From Paenibacillus contaminans (lineage in GTDB: Bacteria > Bacillota > Bacilli > Paenibacillales > NBRC-103111), in contig NZ_QMFB01000013.1 in NCBI RefSeq assembly GCF_003285015.1, positions 189,045 to 253,044 of the forward strand: a stretch of DNA of 64,000 nucleotides, in the 5' to 3' direction. The notes below the pieces were generated by a model. That model had not been told where the DNA came from and did no database searches. It was given only the letters and a program-made list of their open reading frames with translations. Positions 26,601 to 35,180 of the stretch are shown here, piece after piece (the stretch's first letter is position 1; every line of letters starts with the position of its first letter). A program made the position numbers and the translations under genes.

Positions 26601-29600
26601 TCATGGTTATGCGTATCCGTGTTACTCGTGGATTCTGGGTAACCGAGATCCGGGCTCAAATCGAGTCCGAAAGCGATCAGCCCCAAATTTAAATTATCGC
26701 TATGCCCGTGCGCATAGTTGCGTCCATAATACAGCCACAAATCCCGCAGCGTATTCGGACCGAGCGTCTCGATTCGTTCCTGGCGCTGCTGCTCGTCGAG
26801 AATCGCCAGCTCGAACAGTGCCATTTTGAAGCTTTTGGAGAGCGGGTTTTTGCCCGTATTCACAAATTCGATCACATGCGTTCCCGCGCTTAGCTGACGA
26901 ATACCGAACGTTTCGCGATCTTGACGAGTGCCGTAGAAATCGATCTCGCCTATCTCCTGTCCGTCGAGCTTTACATTGTAAATGCCGGAGCCGCCATACC
27001 AGATTGAGCGCTGCGGCTTAAGCAGCAGCTCGTAGCTGTCCGTTTGCGCCACGTCGAACGAGAATGCGATCGAATCGCCGACAGCGGCGCCGGCAAATTC
27101 GAGCGCGCCACTCTTGATCGACGCGGATCTGTCCGGCGTCATCGAGACGATCGGGAGCATTTGGAGCGGATAGCGCGTTCCCGTAATGTCCGCCGGGTTT
27201 TCCCCGTCGCGCAGCGCGGCGAAGCCATAACCCGTCATATTGATGCTGTCGAGCTTCAACAAGCCGTGTTCATCGATGGCCGCCTGAACATCGCCGACGA
27301 TTTGCTCCGCATTTTGCGTAAAGATATCGCTATGCATACCGGCGGTGCTGTTATTGTTCATGAAATAGGCAAGCTGGGCATAGATCGGATCGCCATATTT
27401 CTGGAACGCTTTCAGCATTTGCGCCTGATCTATGAGAAGCCAAGGATTTCCCGCTTTGCTCGCATCGCCGATGCCGGCTGTATAACGCTGCCCGAGAGTC
27501 AGCGGATAAATCGCCGAAAACATTTTGCGGAACTTGACATGATCATACAGATCGGCGCCGCTGTACCCGTCATAGCCGTCCAGAATGTCCGCCGCTTCCA
27601 AATAAGAGGACAGCCACAGCAGATTGTAAGCTGCCGAAGATTCGTTGCCCGCTCCGTCGTGATCCACCTCATTGACGAAGGTGACGCCCATATTGCCGCC
27701 GGTTACGGAGTACGGAGGCCAGATCAAGCCGCCCGACTTGAAATTGAAGTCCATCCATTCCTTCGTTTCCGGGAACTTGTCGTAGACGACCGCAGCCATC
27801 GCCAGCGCGCTTTGGTGAACACCGTTATTGCCGTCCATTTGCGCGTTCTTAATGCCGGGATATACTTGTTCCACGATGCCGACTTCGATGTTTTTGCGAA
27901 TGCCCGTAGCCGTGCTTTTGAGCGGCCCGAGGTCAAATTGCTGCGACTTCTCTTGCAAGAAGCCGATTAACTGCGGATCGTCCATCATCGGGTAGAATGC
28001 GTCATACGCTCGCAATAAGTCTTTGACTAGGAAAGGCTCCCACATCATACCGACAGCTTTGCCGAGTCCTGTAAAACCGTGGGAGTTAAAATAATGCTCC
28101 ATGCCATATACGGAAATGTCCTGACTTGGGTATACATCCGCGATCCGGTCCAGCAATACGGTCCCGGCACGCGCGTATTTGATATCGCCGGTGTACAGGT
28201 AGGCGTCGCGCAGCGCTCCGAGCGCTATGCGCATTTCGCCTGTCCCATCCCACGCTCCCCAGAGCCAATGAACATAATAAGCGACGAACGTATAGTAGTT
28301 GCCGTGCTCGTCAATCCAGCCTCTGCCATCATCAACGCCCCAGGTTGGCCCTTTTTCGGGATACAGCGTATTGACGAGGAAAGCCGGGTTTGCCAGCGTC
28401 CGGTCAAAAATGCCGTGTTCGTTCAACCCGCTTTCATAGTAGCTTTTGAAATCGTTCGTCGGAAACCGGTAGCCGCTGCTCGGATCGGTTATTTTCCACG
28501 GGTCGTTGATCGGGTCCAGAATATATGGGTAATTGCCGTACTTGTCGACCTCCTTGCCAGTAACGGGACTCCCCAGCTCCAGATTCACGGTGGCGCTTCT
28601 CGGCAAGCTTTGCGGCGGCACCAGATTCCACAAGAAATCCAAACCTTGCGCGATAAAAACATCCGCTTTGGCCACTGCGGCGTCCTTCATGCTTTTTGCC
28701 CAATCGTAACTGGCGATATTGTCGCGCGCATTCTGAATTTTGGCTGTCGTGTAGAGAGTGCTGCGGGTTTTCGCATTGATCAGCTCAATAACCTCGACGT
28801 TTAGACTCGCAGTAACCGTCTTTCCGCCATATTGGACGGTCGCGGTAATCGTCGTCTGGCCGATCCCGGTCGCTTCCAGCAGGCCGCTTTGCGCATTGAC
28901 GGTCGCCACATTGCCATTCGCGCTTTGATAGCTGACTTGCAGCCCCGGGAAAAGCGCCTTCGAGCCGTCTGTCAAAAAGGTTTCGGTGCTCAGCTTGGCT
29001 CGCGAGCCGGTATACAGCACCGGGGAGTCCCACTTGATCGATGCGCTGCCGATTTCAAGCCCTCCCCCCGCAGGATCTATGATGAACTTAGTCGGATGCA
29101 TATTGCGCCGAAACGATCCCGCCGTATGGCCGATCGCTTTGAAGGTCAGCTCATGCATGCCTGCTTGCAGTTCCATTGCGGCGAGCGTCCGCACTTCGCT
29201 CTCAAACTGGTCGGCCATCGTTACAGGGTCGTAAAAATCGAAGATGCCGATGGAACGGCCGTCGATAAACAGCTCGCCGATGCCGCCCAGATCCATCAGT
29301 TGGCCTTGCAGCTGCACTTTATATAGGCCGTCGGCATTCACATGAAACCCGAACGAGCGCGCATGGCCGTCCGCATAAGCGGAAATGCTGATCAGCGTAT
29401 CGTACAAATCAACCCCCGGCGTTTGACCGTACTGCTCGCCGATGAGATGCCATTCGGGCGTGCCCGGATTCAGGGTAAACTGGTTAAATAGAAACGTTTG
29501 TTTTTCAGGCTGCGGCTGCTGCACCGTAACCGGCAGGCTGGCCGTATACGTCGTTCCTTCGTATACGACGGTTGCGGTGATCGCCGTTTGGCCGACCCCG

Positions 29601-31090
29601 ACCGCGCTCAGCAAGCCGGTTTGCGCATTAACCGTCGCTACTCCCGCATCGGCGCTGGCGTATGTCGTTTGCGCTCCGGCCAACCCCGCCCGGGTTTCGT
29701 CAGTCAAAATAGCTTCGACTCCAAGCTGCGCAGTCGTACCGACATATAGCGCGGGCGTATTCCACTTGATCGCCACTTCTTCGATTCCGACCGAGCTTGT
29801 CAGCGGATCCAACATAAACTTGGTCGGATGCATGTTGCGGCGCGCCGATCCGGCTGTATGGCCGATCGCTTTAAACGTAAGCTCGTGAATTCCTGCATCC
29901 AATTGCATCACGCTGAGCGCTCTCGCTTCGCTTTCGAATTGGTCGGCCATCGTTACCGGATCATAAAAATCGAAGATGCCGACCACTTGGCCGTCTACCG
30001 AAATTTCGCCGATGCCGCCCAGATCCATCAGCTGTCCCTGCATTTTGACGACGTAGTTGCCGGTCGCCGGCACGTTAAAAGCGAACGAGCGCGCATGGCC
30101 GTTTTGAAACGCGGAAATGCTGATCAGCGTATCGTATAAGTCCACCCCGGGCGTCTGACCGTACGGCTCGCCGATCAGGTGCCAATCGGGCGTGCCTGGA
30201 CTAAGAGTAGATTGCCTGAACAGGTAGCTGACCGGGCTTAACTGCGGCGGCTGCACCGTAACCGGCAAACTGGCCGTATACGTCGTTCCTTCGTATATGA
30301 CGGTCGCGGTTATCGCCGTTTGACCGGCGCCGACCGCGGTCAGCAAGCCGGTTTGCGCGTCGACCGTCGCCACCCCGGTGTCAGCGCTGGCGTATGTCGT
30401 TTGCGCCCCCTGCAGAGCGGTTTTCGTTTGATCGGTCAGGACAGCCTCAACTCCGAGCTGCGAAGTCGTGCCAATCTGCAAGGCCTGCGCATTCCCCTTG
30501 ATCGCCACCCCTTGCATGCCGACCGTCCCTGAAAGCGGATTCAAAATAAACTTGGTCGGATGCATATTACGCCGCTCCGATCCAGCCGTATGACCGATCG
30601 CCTTGAACGTCAGCTCGTGCATCCCCGCTTCCAAATGCATCACGCTAAGCGCTCTCGCTTCGCTTTCGAACTGATCGGCCATCGTAACCGGATCGTAAAA
30701 ATCGAAGATGCCAATGGACTGGCCGTCTATCGAAATTTCGCCGATGCCGCCTAAATCCATCAGTTGCCCCTGCATTTTGACGACATAACTGCCCGAAGCG
30801 GGCACATTAAACCCGAACGAGCGCGCATGGCCGTCTTGAAAAGCCGAAATGCTGATCAGCGTATCGTACAAGTCAACCCCGGGTGTCTGACCGTACGGCT
30901 CGCCGATGAGATGCCATTCGGGTGTCCCTGGGTTCAGGGTGGACTGCTTAAACAAATAGACGGTAGGGGCCGGCGGTTCGTCCGCATACGAAATTTGAGG
31001 CCGTACGTCTAAAAGAGGCGAAAGCATAACGACAAGTGCCATTAATACAAGAAAGCATTTCGTTGGGACTGGATGCTTACGAAAGCTCAT
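23642..31090 (-). CDS. SLH-anchored heparinase II/III-family lyase with three tandem binding modules
   Basis: Surface polysaccharide lyase candidate of 2482 residues. Signal peptide (about 1-36), then three tandem modules of about 242 residues. Each module is a beta-rich domain (YLF-QSTLNPG start, DFYDPVTMADQFESE core) plus a bacterial Ig-like (Big_2) domain, filling about 42-765. The alpha/alpha-barrel part spans about 770-1310. A further domain resembling the tandem modules (SYELLLKPQRSIWYG, YNVKLDGQEIGEIDFYG) is embedded near 1330-1420. The heparinase II/III C-terminal region begins near 1440, with NTDTHNHEWMRNTISHNTVVVDG near residue 1495. Two Big-type domains (about 1920-2110), a Gly/Ser/Asn linker and three C-terminal SLH domains (about 2295-2475) follow. 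The start has AAGGAGGAGTATAG. The substrate is unknown but is probably a uronic-acid polysaccharide. Confidence 0.9.
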   Translation of the reverse strand: MSFRKHPVPTKCFLVLMALVVMLSPLLDVRPQISYADEPPAPTVYLFKQSTLNPGTPEWHLIGEPYGQTPGVDLYDTLISISAFQDGHARSFGFNVPASGSYVVKMQGQLMDLGGIGEISIDGQSIGIFDFYDPVTMADQFESEARALSVMHLEAGMHELTFKAIGHTAGSERRNMHPTKFILNPLSGTVGMQGVAIKGNAQALQIGTTSQLGVEAVLTDQTKTALQGAQTTYASADTGVATVDAQTGLLTAVGAGQTAITATVIYEGTTYTASLPVTVQPPQLSPVSYLFRQSTLSPGTPDWHLIGEPYGQTPGVDLYDTLISISAFQNGHARSFAFNVPATGNYVVKMQGQLMDLGGIGEISVDGQVVGIFDFYDPVTMADQFESEARALSVMQLDAGIHELTFKAIGHTAGSARRNMHPTKFMLDPLTSSVGIEEVAIKWNTPALYVGTTAQLGVEAILTDETRAGLAGAQTTYASADAGVATVNAQTGLLSAVGVGQTAITATVVYEGTTYTASLPVTVQQPQPEKQTFLFNQFTLNPGTPEWHLIGEQYGQTPGVDLYDTLISISAYADGHARSFGFHVNADGLYKVQLQGQLMDLGGIGELFIDGRSIGIFDFYDPVTMADQFESEVRTLAAMELQAGMHELTFKAIGHTAGSFRRNMHPTKFIIDPAGGGLEIGSASIKWDSPVLYTGSRAKLSTETFLTDGSKALFPGLQVSYQSANGNVATVNAQSGLLEATGIGQTTITATVQYGGKTVTASLNVEVIELINAKTRSTLYTTAKIQNARDNIASYDWAKSMKDAAVAKADVFIAQGLDFLWNLVPPQSLPRSATVNLELGSPVTGKEVDKYGNYPYILDPINDPWKITDPSSGYRFPTNDFKSYYESGLNEHGIFDRTLANPAFLVNTLYPEKGPTWGVDDGRGWIDEHGNYYTFVAYYVHWLWGAWDGTGEMRIALGALRDAYLYTGDIKYARAGTVLLDRIADVYPSQDISVYGMEHYFNSHGFTGLGKAVGMMWEPFLVKDLLRAYDAFYPMMDDPQLIGFLQEKSQQFDLGPLKSTATGIRKNIEVGIVEQVYPGIKNAQMDGNNGVHQSALAMAAVVYDKFPETKEWMDFNFKSGGLIWPPYSVTGGNMGVTFVNEVDHDGAGNESSAAYNLLWLSSYLEAADILDGYDGYSGADLYDHVKFRKMFSAIYPLTLGQRYTAGIGDASKAGNPWLLIDQAQMLKAFQKYGDPIYAQLAYFMNNNSTAGMHSDIFTQNAEQIVGDVQAAIDEHGLLKLDSINMTGYGFAALRDGENPADITGTRYPLQMLPIVSMTPDRSASIKSGALEFAGAAVGDSIAFSFDVAQTDSYELLLKPQRSIWYGGSGIYNVKLDGQEIGEIDFYGTRQDRETFGIRQLSAGTHVIEFVNTGKNPLSKSFKMALFELAILDEQQRQERIETLGPNTLRDLWLYYGRNYAHGHSDNLNLGLIAFGLDLSPDLGYPESTSNTDTHNHEWMRNTISHNTVVVDGTKQSQQWVGQPKQFDDRSIVKLIDVEGPEVYPQTELYKRTSAMIRVDRDNSYVVDFFRVKGGSEHHFSFHGAEGDVTVEGLTMTPQLTGTYEGPNVEYGQRPSDEHGTGSEYTGSGFHYLKNVERDEAPSSPFSVDWAVEDTWEVLSQPEDIHLRLTMLNDNDEVALADGVPSRTEIGNPESLKYMIAKRTGTNLESTFTSVIEPYKDARFVSSIESAVVKAGGAVASDMDVRAVKVTLENGRVDYIVSALDSDTTYTIDDKLQFKGSFGVYSEMNGQRVYGYVNDGTVLGLAGTPEIDEDFGSLSGTVADFTKLLQVNNEIIVNMDLQGHPASDLVNRMIYVENDDLRNAVYTIKGVTDLGDGQYSLDIGDTTLIRSYQDDDDFSAGFVYNLAAGAAFRIPLSFEKQAPAGIAASLNKAKLIVGETGQIAVSGKRLDGSAADLTGADFTFASDRTDLASVSANGVVTAHSAGEATITVQAAWQGLSFSTELAVTIEAANPGNELLSIRLDGAPASMNIGAAAQLSATAAYSDGAERDATADVLFESSRPEVASVSAGGKVTALRPGEASITVSLDGKTANAKVIVASPVVPEVPENSGNSGGSSSPNSGQNGGQPDENGNITIVLEEGKPEVSVKRNALTDAEQLTLIQGDASVKLSKDAIKRILQRLESSGTGGDQALQLSLTVVWGEAEELAIAAAGEQAQAVLTPASKVYDFQLLTGLEGEAFTSPVTVSITFDPQADAGLLGVYMIGENGELEYLGGTIKGGQIEAQLPRPGKVVVLAFDKSFDDVAPDHWAFRMLKEMAAAHMVDGVSPSNYEPSRDVTRAEFTAMLVRMLGLEAKEGERFADVDPAAWYAGIVSAAAAAGLVDGSGDATFAPERSITREEMVVMLVRAYGLKHGKPSPAGTSGFADRGQTSVWAQEALDAAAALELIGGRGDNRFVPQGLTNRAEAAQAIYNLLRSKASGGAE
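28800..30990 (-). repeat. Three tandem coding repeats of about 725-735 bp
   Basis: The 5' third of the heparinase gene is a tandem triplication. Each unit encodes the beta-rich binding-like domain plus a Big_2 domain. Long near-identical stretches (for example around the DPVTMADQFESE codons at about 29205-29235, 29930-29960 and 30655-30690) indicate recent duplication or gene conversion. Confidence 0.85.
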
Positions 31091-31352
31091 CTATACTCCT
31101 CCTTGTACCGATTAAGATACGAAAATGAATGTTGAATCAGGACGATGCATTTCTTGAAGCCGCTTGGTTGGCCATCCCCCCTTCAAAATCATTGGCTGAT
31201 TGAAGCAGGCGGCAGCTTTGTTTATTAGAAGCGCCTTATATAGCAGCCCGCCGCACGACCGGATCGGATCGTCGCCAATCGTTTTTGCGTCGCACGGCAT
31301 GCTTCATCACACGGCTGATAGCGGTTTCATATCATGGCGTCATGCTTGCGGC

Positions 31353-32228
31353 TCACTCTTTAACCGCACCGAGCATGGCCCCTTTGACGAAAAAACGCTG
31401 CAAAAACGGGTAAACGATCAAGATCGGCAAAGTCGCGAACATAATGATACCGGCCTTCATCATCTCGGGGGTGGTGCTGCGGATCGCCTCGGCGCTCGCG
31501 TTTTGTATAACCCTCTGCGCCTGATCGTCCACAACCATATTCCGCAAAATGATCTGCAGCGGGAACAACCCGCGATCGCGAATATACATCAACGCTCCGA
31601 AATAGCTGTTCCATTGGTAGACCGCATGAAAAAGCGCGATTGTCGCGAGGACCGGCTTGGATAGAGGCAGCACGATCCGATAGTAGATTTTGAATTCGGA
31701 GCAGCCGTCGATTTTGGCCGATTCGAACAGTTCCTGCGATATCCCCTCGAAAAACGTCTTGATGATCAGCACATAAAAAGCGCTCAGGGCATTCGGGACG
31801 ATAAGGGCCCAAAGCGTATTTTTCAAGCCAAGCGAGCCGACAAGCAAATAGGTGGGAATAAGCGGCGCCGTAAAAACGAAGGTGACGACGATCGCTTTAA
31901 GCACGAAAGCCCTGCCCTTCATGCTTTTTCGCGAAAGGGAATACGACAGCGAGGAGCCGAGCAGCAGCGTCAGCGCCGTCCCCGCCAAAGTAATCCAAAC
32001 GCTGACCCCCATCGCGCGCCAAATCGTCTGAAGGCCGAATATCGTCTCGTACACGTTCGTATTGAAGCCTTTGGGCCAAAACAATACCTGCTTGCTGTTC
32101 ACATAAAGCGGGGAGCTGAACGAAACGGCCAGAAGGTGAATGAGCGGCGCAATCATCGTCAAGCCGATCAGGAAAAACACGATATTATTGACCGCTTGAA
32201 AAAGACGCTCCGATTTGTTGAAAACCAT
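31353..32228 (-). CDS. Carbohydrate ABC transporter permease (LplC type), module B
   Basis: 291-residue permease with six predicted membrane spans, the EAA-type loop ESAKIDGCSEFKIYYRIVLPLSK and the FVKGAMLGAVKE end. The ATG at 32228 has GGAGGTGAGG. It is 13 bases from the partner permease and 262 bases before the heparinase gene. Close in sequence and in length to the module A copy. The 262-base gap after it (31091-31352) holds no clear promoter or terminator, so read-through into the lyase gene is plausible. Confidence 0.95.
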   Translation of the reverse strand: MVFNKSERLFQAVNNIVFFLIGLTMIAPLIHLLAVSFSSPLYVNSKQVLFWPKGFNTNVYETIFGLQTIWRAMGVSVWITLAGTALTLLLGSSLSYSLSRKSMKGRAFVLKAIVVTFVFTAPLIPTYLLVGSLGLKNTLWALIVPNALSAFYVLIIKTFFEGISQELFESAKIDGCSEFKIYYRIVLPLSKPVLATIALFHAVYQWNSYFGALMYIRDRGLFPLQIILRNMVVDDQAQRVIQNASAEAIRSTTPEMMKAGIIMFATLPILIVYPFLQRFFVKGAMLGAVKE

Positions 32229-32241
32229 TTCCTCACCTCCT

Positions 32242-33150
32242 TCAATATAGTCCGCTGCCGGTCAGTTGTTTGCTGAGCCTATTCAGACAAACGATCATGG
32301 TCAGCCCGATCAGCGATTTGAAAAGCCCGATGGCCGTAGTAAAGCTGAACTGCGCCCCCAGCAAGCCCGACCGGTAAACATACGTATCGATCACTTCCCC
32401 GATCGGACGCACGAGCGGATTGAGCAAAACCAGCATCTGTTCTACATTCGTATCCAGTAAATTGCCGATTCCGAGCAGGAACAACGTGATAATCGCCGGC
32501 GATATCGAGGGCAGCGTGATGGACCACATTTGCCGCCAGCGTCCCGCTCCGTCTACGATTGCAGCTTCATACAGTTGAGGGTTGATCGCGCTCATGGCAG
32601 CCAAATAAATAATCATGCCCCAGCCGACCTCTTTCCAAATGCTCGACATCACGACCACGCCGCGGAAAAAGCTTTTATTCGTCATAAAGTCGACCGATTG
32701 CAGGCCGAGAAAACCGGTCAAGCGGTTTACCATTCCGTCGATAGACAGCAAATTGATAAAAATGCCGCCGACGATGACCCAGGATAAAAAATGCGGCAAG
32801 TAGAGCAACGTCTGCACCGTCCGCTTGTATAAGCCGAACCGTATTTCATTTAGCAGTAAAGCCAGAAGCAGAGGTGCCGGGAAACCGAAAGCGATTTGAT
32901 AAAAGCTGAGAATCATCGTATTTTTTAACAGATTGACAAATTCCTCGTATTGAAACATATAAATGAAATGCTTCCAGCCGACGAAGGAACTTCCCCAAAC
33001 ACCCTTGAAGAGGCTGTAATCCTGAAAAGCAATGACATTGCCAAGCAAAGGTCCGTATTTGAAAACGATAAAATATAAAATGCCCGGCATGGCGATAAGC
33101 CACAGCATCGAGGAGTCGCTGCTGCGCAGCTTCCTTATCTGTTCTTTCAA
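32242..33150 (-). CDS. Sugar ABC transporter permease (LplB type), module B
   Basis: 302-residue partner permease with six spans and the ATPase-docking motif EAAIVDGAGRWRQMWSITLPS near residue 200. The reading starts at a TTG (33150) behind a poor purine run (GGCGG), so the exact start is uncertain, but MKEQIRKLRSSDSSMLWLIAMPG is the normal family N-terminus. It lies 90 bases after the binding-protein stop, the same spacing as in module A, which points to duplication of the whole transporter block. Confidence 0.94.
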   Translation of the reverse strand: MKEQIRKLRSSDSSMLWLIAMPGILYFIVFKYGPLLGNVIAFQDYSLFKGVWGSSFVGWKHFIYMFQYEEFVNLLKNTMILSFYQIAFGFPAPLLLALLLNEIRFGLYKRTVQTLLYLPHFLSWVIVGGIFINLLSIDGMVNRLTGFLGLQSVDFMTNKSFFRGVVVMSSIWKEVGWGMIIYLAAMSAINPQLYEAAIVDGAGRWRQMWSITLPSISPAIITLFLLGIGNLLDTNVEQMLVLLNPLVRPIGEVIDTYVYRSGLLGAQFSFTTAIGLFKSLIGLTMIVCLNRLSKQLTGSGLY

Positions 33151-33240
33151 TTCATCCGCCGCCTATCGTAGCCTGATTTGGGAGACCGGAGCGATCCTTG
33201 GACCGTCCGGCCGCCCGGGCAAAGCTGCCGCTTTCACCCT

Positions 33241-34812
33241 TTATTTTCTGAAAAAGCTTTTATGCCATTCCGTCGCCTGTTTGATCGCTTCGTCGCCGCC
33301 CCGGCGCTTCCATTCCTGCACGAATTTGTCGAACTCGGCGTCGATATCCACATCGCTTGTGATTACTTTGGCGAACATATCGAGCAGCAGCGTCGAGCCG
33401 CTCACGAAATTCGGCAGCAGCTCCGGTCTCGTTTTGAACGCCTCCGGAAGCGGCATGTACATCGAATCGGCCTCGATTTTGTATTTTTCGGAAATGGCGA
33501 AGCCGCGCTGCAGTTGTTCGGCGAACGGGCTTAATTTAATGGCCTCGTCATTGTTCACGCTGTGGCCCGTTACATTCGTGTTCACCTGGTAAGCGAACGA
33601 TTCCATATTGTTGGCATTGTTCGGCGATGTCGGATCCCACTTCATTTTGCCGTCCACCATTTCATAGTTGTGGCCTTCCAGGCCGAACGTGTAAAATTTT
33701 TGCAGCTCCGGATCGCTCCAAGCTTTATCCAAAAATTGAATGACCTTCTCCGGATTTTTCGTCTTGGCGGGAATGATCCACACGTAATACATGCCCGTAT
33801 TCGCAAGTCCTACGCCTTGTCCGCGAGGCCCCTTCGGAGGCTCGATGACGACCGGCTTCGCATCCGGCTGGCCGACGAATTGATCCGGCGCCCACATATT
33901 GGCCAGGTTGTCGACGTAGTGCAGCCAGCTGCCCGCTTTGCCGCTCGTGATGCCGGCCTGCCAATCCGCATATTTATTCGTGATCGCATTCGGGTTGATG
34001 TAGCCTTTCTTGTACAGCATCCTCCAGAACGCCAGCGCATCTTTCATGTTAGGGGTAATGACGGACGGCACGAACTGATCGCCTTGCATCACCCAATGGT
34101 TCATGGCAACGCCGAATTCATAGAAAAACATATCGCTGCTGCCCAGGTTCTCTCGCACATAAAAGCCGTACTCGTCGTTCGGATCCCCATTCCCGTTCAT
34201 ATCCATCGTTTTCACTTTTTCGAAATAAGCGACCCAGTCATCCAGCGTAACCGGCATGCTCATTCCGGCTTTTTGCAGCCAATCCTCGCGAATGAACGGC
34301 ACCGCAGTATGAGCATGAGGCACGAGTCCGGGAATCGCGTAAATTTTGCCGTTTTTGCTAATGCTCGGATCCTTCCAAACCTTCTCGGGAATTTTCGCCT
34401 TCAGGTTCGGGCCGTATTTATCGATCAGCTCGTTCAGCTCCAGAATCGCTCCCTCTTCCGCAGCGCGAGCATGGGCCGGCGAATCGAACGCGCCCGATTG
34501 CACCAAGTCGGCCAGCTCGCCGGATGCGAAGCGAAGCGTCAGCTGCGTCTGATAGTCGCCCCAATTCAGAAACTCGAATTCGAGATCCGTTCCGGTCAGT
34601 TCCTCTACTTTCTTCACATAGGCATTCTGATTCCAGTCCGATACGGTTTGCGTATATTCGGCGGGCGATGTCGTCAAAATGCTGATTTTCGGCTTCCCTG
34701 CCGGAGCGGCGGTTTCATTCTCTTTGATCTCCTTTTCGCCCGAACAAGCCGAAAGCAGCAGCGACATAACCAACAAACCGGACACTGCGGCATGTTTCCG
34801 CTTACATTTCAT
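33241..34812 (-). CDS. Extracellular solute-binding lipoprotein, module B
   Basis: About 523 residues from the ATG at 34812 (GGGGG eight bases upstream); the frame is open to 34833. Lipoprotein signal MKCKRKHAAVSGLLVMSLLLSAC with the lipobox Cys at residue 23. The family-1 solute-binding fold is closely related to module A's protein, with an extra DMNGNGDPNDEYGFYVRE calcium-loop-like insert that the module A protein lacks. Codons 3-7 (CKRKH) form a perfect cre box, an intragenic CcpA site. The promoter with the shared operator lies about 195 bases upstream. It delivers its ligand to the two permeases downstream. Confidence 0.94.
   Translation of the reverse strand: MKCKRKHAAVSGLLVMSLLLSACSGEKEIKENETAAPAGKPKISILTTSPAEYTQTVSDWNQNAYVKKVEELTGTDLEFEFLNWGDYQTQLTLRFASGELADLVQSGAFDSPAHARAAEEGAILELNELIDKYGPNLKAKIPEKVWKDPSISKNGKIYAIPGLVPHAHTAVPFIREDWLQKAGMSMPVTLDDWVAYFEKVKTMDMNGNGDPNDEYGFYVRENLGSSDMFFYEFGVAMNHWVMQGDQFVPSVITPNMKDALAFWRMLYKKGYINPNAITNKYADWQAGITSGKAGSWLHYVDNLANMWAPDQFVGQPDAKPVVIEPPKGPRGQGVGLANTGMYYVWIIPAKTKNPEKVIQFLDKAWSDPELQKFYTFGLEGHNYEMVDGKMKWDPTSPNNANNMESFAYQVNTNVTGHSVNNDEAIKLSPFAEQLQRGFAISEKYKIEADSMYMPLPEAFKTRPELLPNFVSGSTLLLDMFAKVITSDVDIDAEFDKFVQEWKRRGGDEAIKQATEWHKSFFRK
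34793..34806 (-). promoter_or_regulatory. Intragenic cre (CcpA) box at the module B binding-protein start
   Basis: Minus-strand TGTAAGCGGAAACA inside codons 3-7, identical to the box at 22950-22963 and sharing its flanks (AAATGTAAGCGGAAACATGC). It matches the cre consensus fully and would block elongation near the start codon. Confidence 0.7.
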
Positions 34813-34846
34813 CACTATTTCCCCCTTATTCATGCTTCGAAGCGGT

Positions 34847-34915
34847 GCTCGGTCACACGTCGGCGGTCAAACTTTCTTTCCGCACCGCGTGCGCCTCCCG
34901 GCGCGCGGTGCCATC
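34847..34915. repeat. GC-rich hairpin repeat, copy 2
   Basis: Hairpin GCACCGCG-t-GCGC / GCGC-g-CGGTGC at 34882-34911. Here the GGTCACACGTCGGCGGTCAAA segment precedes the hairpin, whereas in copy 4 it follows, as if two tandem units had been trimmed differently. Confidence 0.65.
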
Positions 34916-35005
34916 GCGGACTCCGCACGAAGATAAATTTCAGTGTTCCGTCAATCTGTATGACGGAGGTAGAAACGCGCGTGCTGCCACCGCCTGATAT
35001 CATGT

Positions 35006-35056
35006 ATTATATAGATTATAGGAAACCCGCAACATGAAAGTATTTATACTTTCATG
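35006..35056 (-). promoter_or_regulatory. Module B transporter promoter with inverted-repeat operator
   Basis: Minus-strand TATAAT at 35011-35006 (and a second at 35020-35015). Upstream is a perfect 10-bp inverted repeat CATGAAAGTA-TTTA-TACTTTCATG (35033-35056), with the core ATGAAA-N10-TTTCAT at 35034-35055. Spacing to the -10 box equals that at the module B kinase promoter. The weak -35 suggests activation by a bound regulator centred near -45. Confidence 0.7.
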
Positions 35057-35093
35057 ACTATTTTTAACTGATGTAAGCGGTATCGCAAATAAA

Positions 35094-35148
35094 TGCTTTC
35101 GAAGAAAGCGGCATTGTAAACATAAGCTGGATGAGCGCTTACATAATA
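35094..35148. repeat. Terminator-associated structured repeat, partial copy 3
   Basis: Keeps only the internal hairpin GCTTTC-GAA-GAAAGC (35095-35109) and the TGTAAACATAAGCT segment found in copies 5 and 6, next to the lyase terminator. Confidence 0.55.
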
Positions 35149-35180
35149 AAAAAAACCGTCCGGGAAGTTTACCCAACGGT
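35148..35180 (-). terminator. Rho-independent terminator for the module C operon
   Basis: Minus-strand ACCGT-T-GGG / CCC-GG-ACGGT stem followed by eight T residues, 250 bases after the lyase stop at 35430. Confidence 0.8.

Noticed and set aside
9187..29888. Many plus-strand frames of 60-400 codons opposite the large genes (for example 4854-5624, 27044-27970, 37596-38927, 55567-57306)
   Set aside because: They are antisense shadows of well-supported minus-strand genes, Arg/His-rich, without family motifs or ribosome sites.
35072..35085. Further cre box (TGTAAGCGGTATCG)
   Set aside because: Two mismatches at fixed or W positions of the consensus; much weaker than the perfect boxes nearby.
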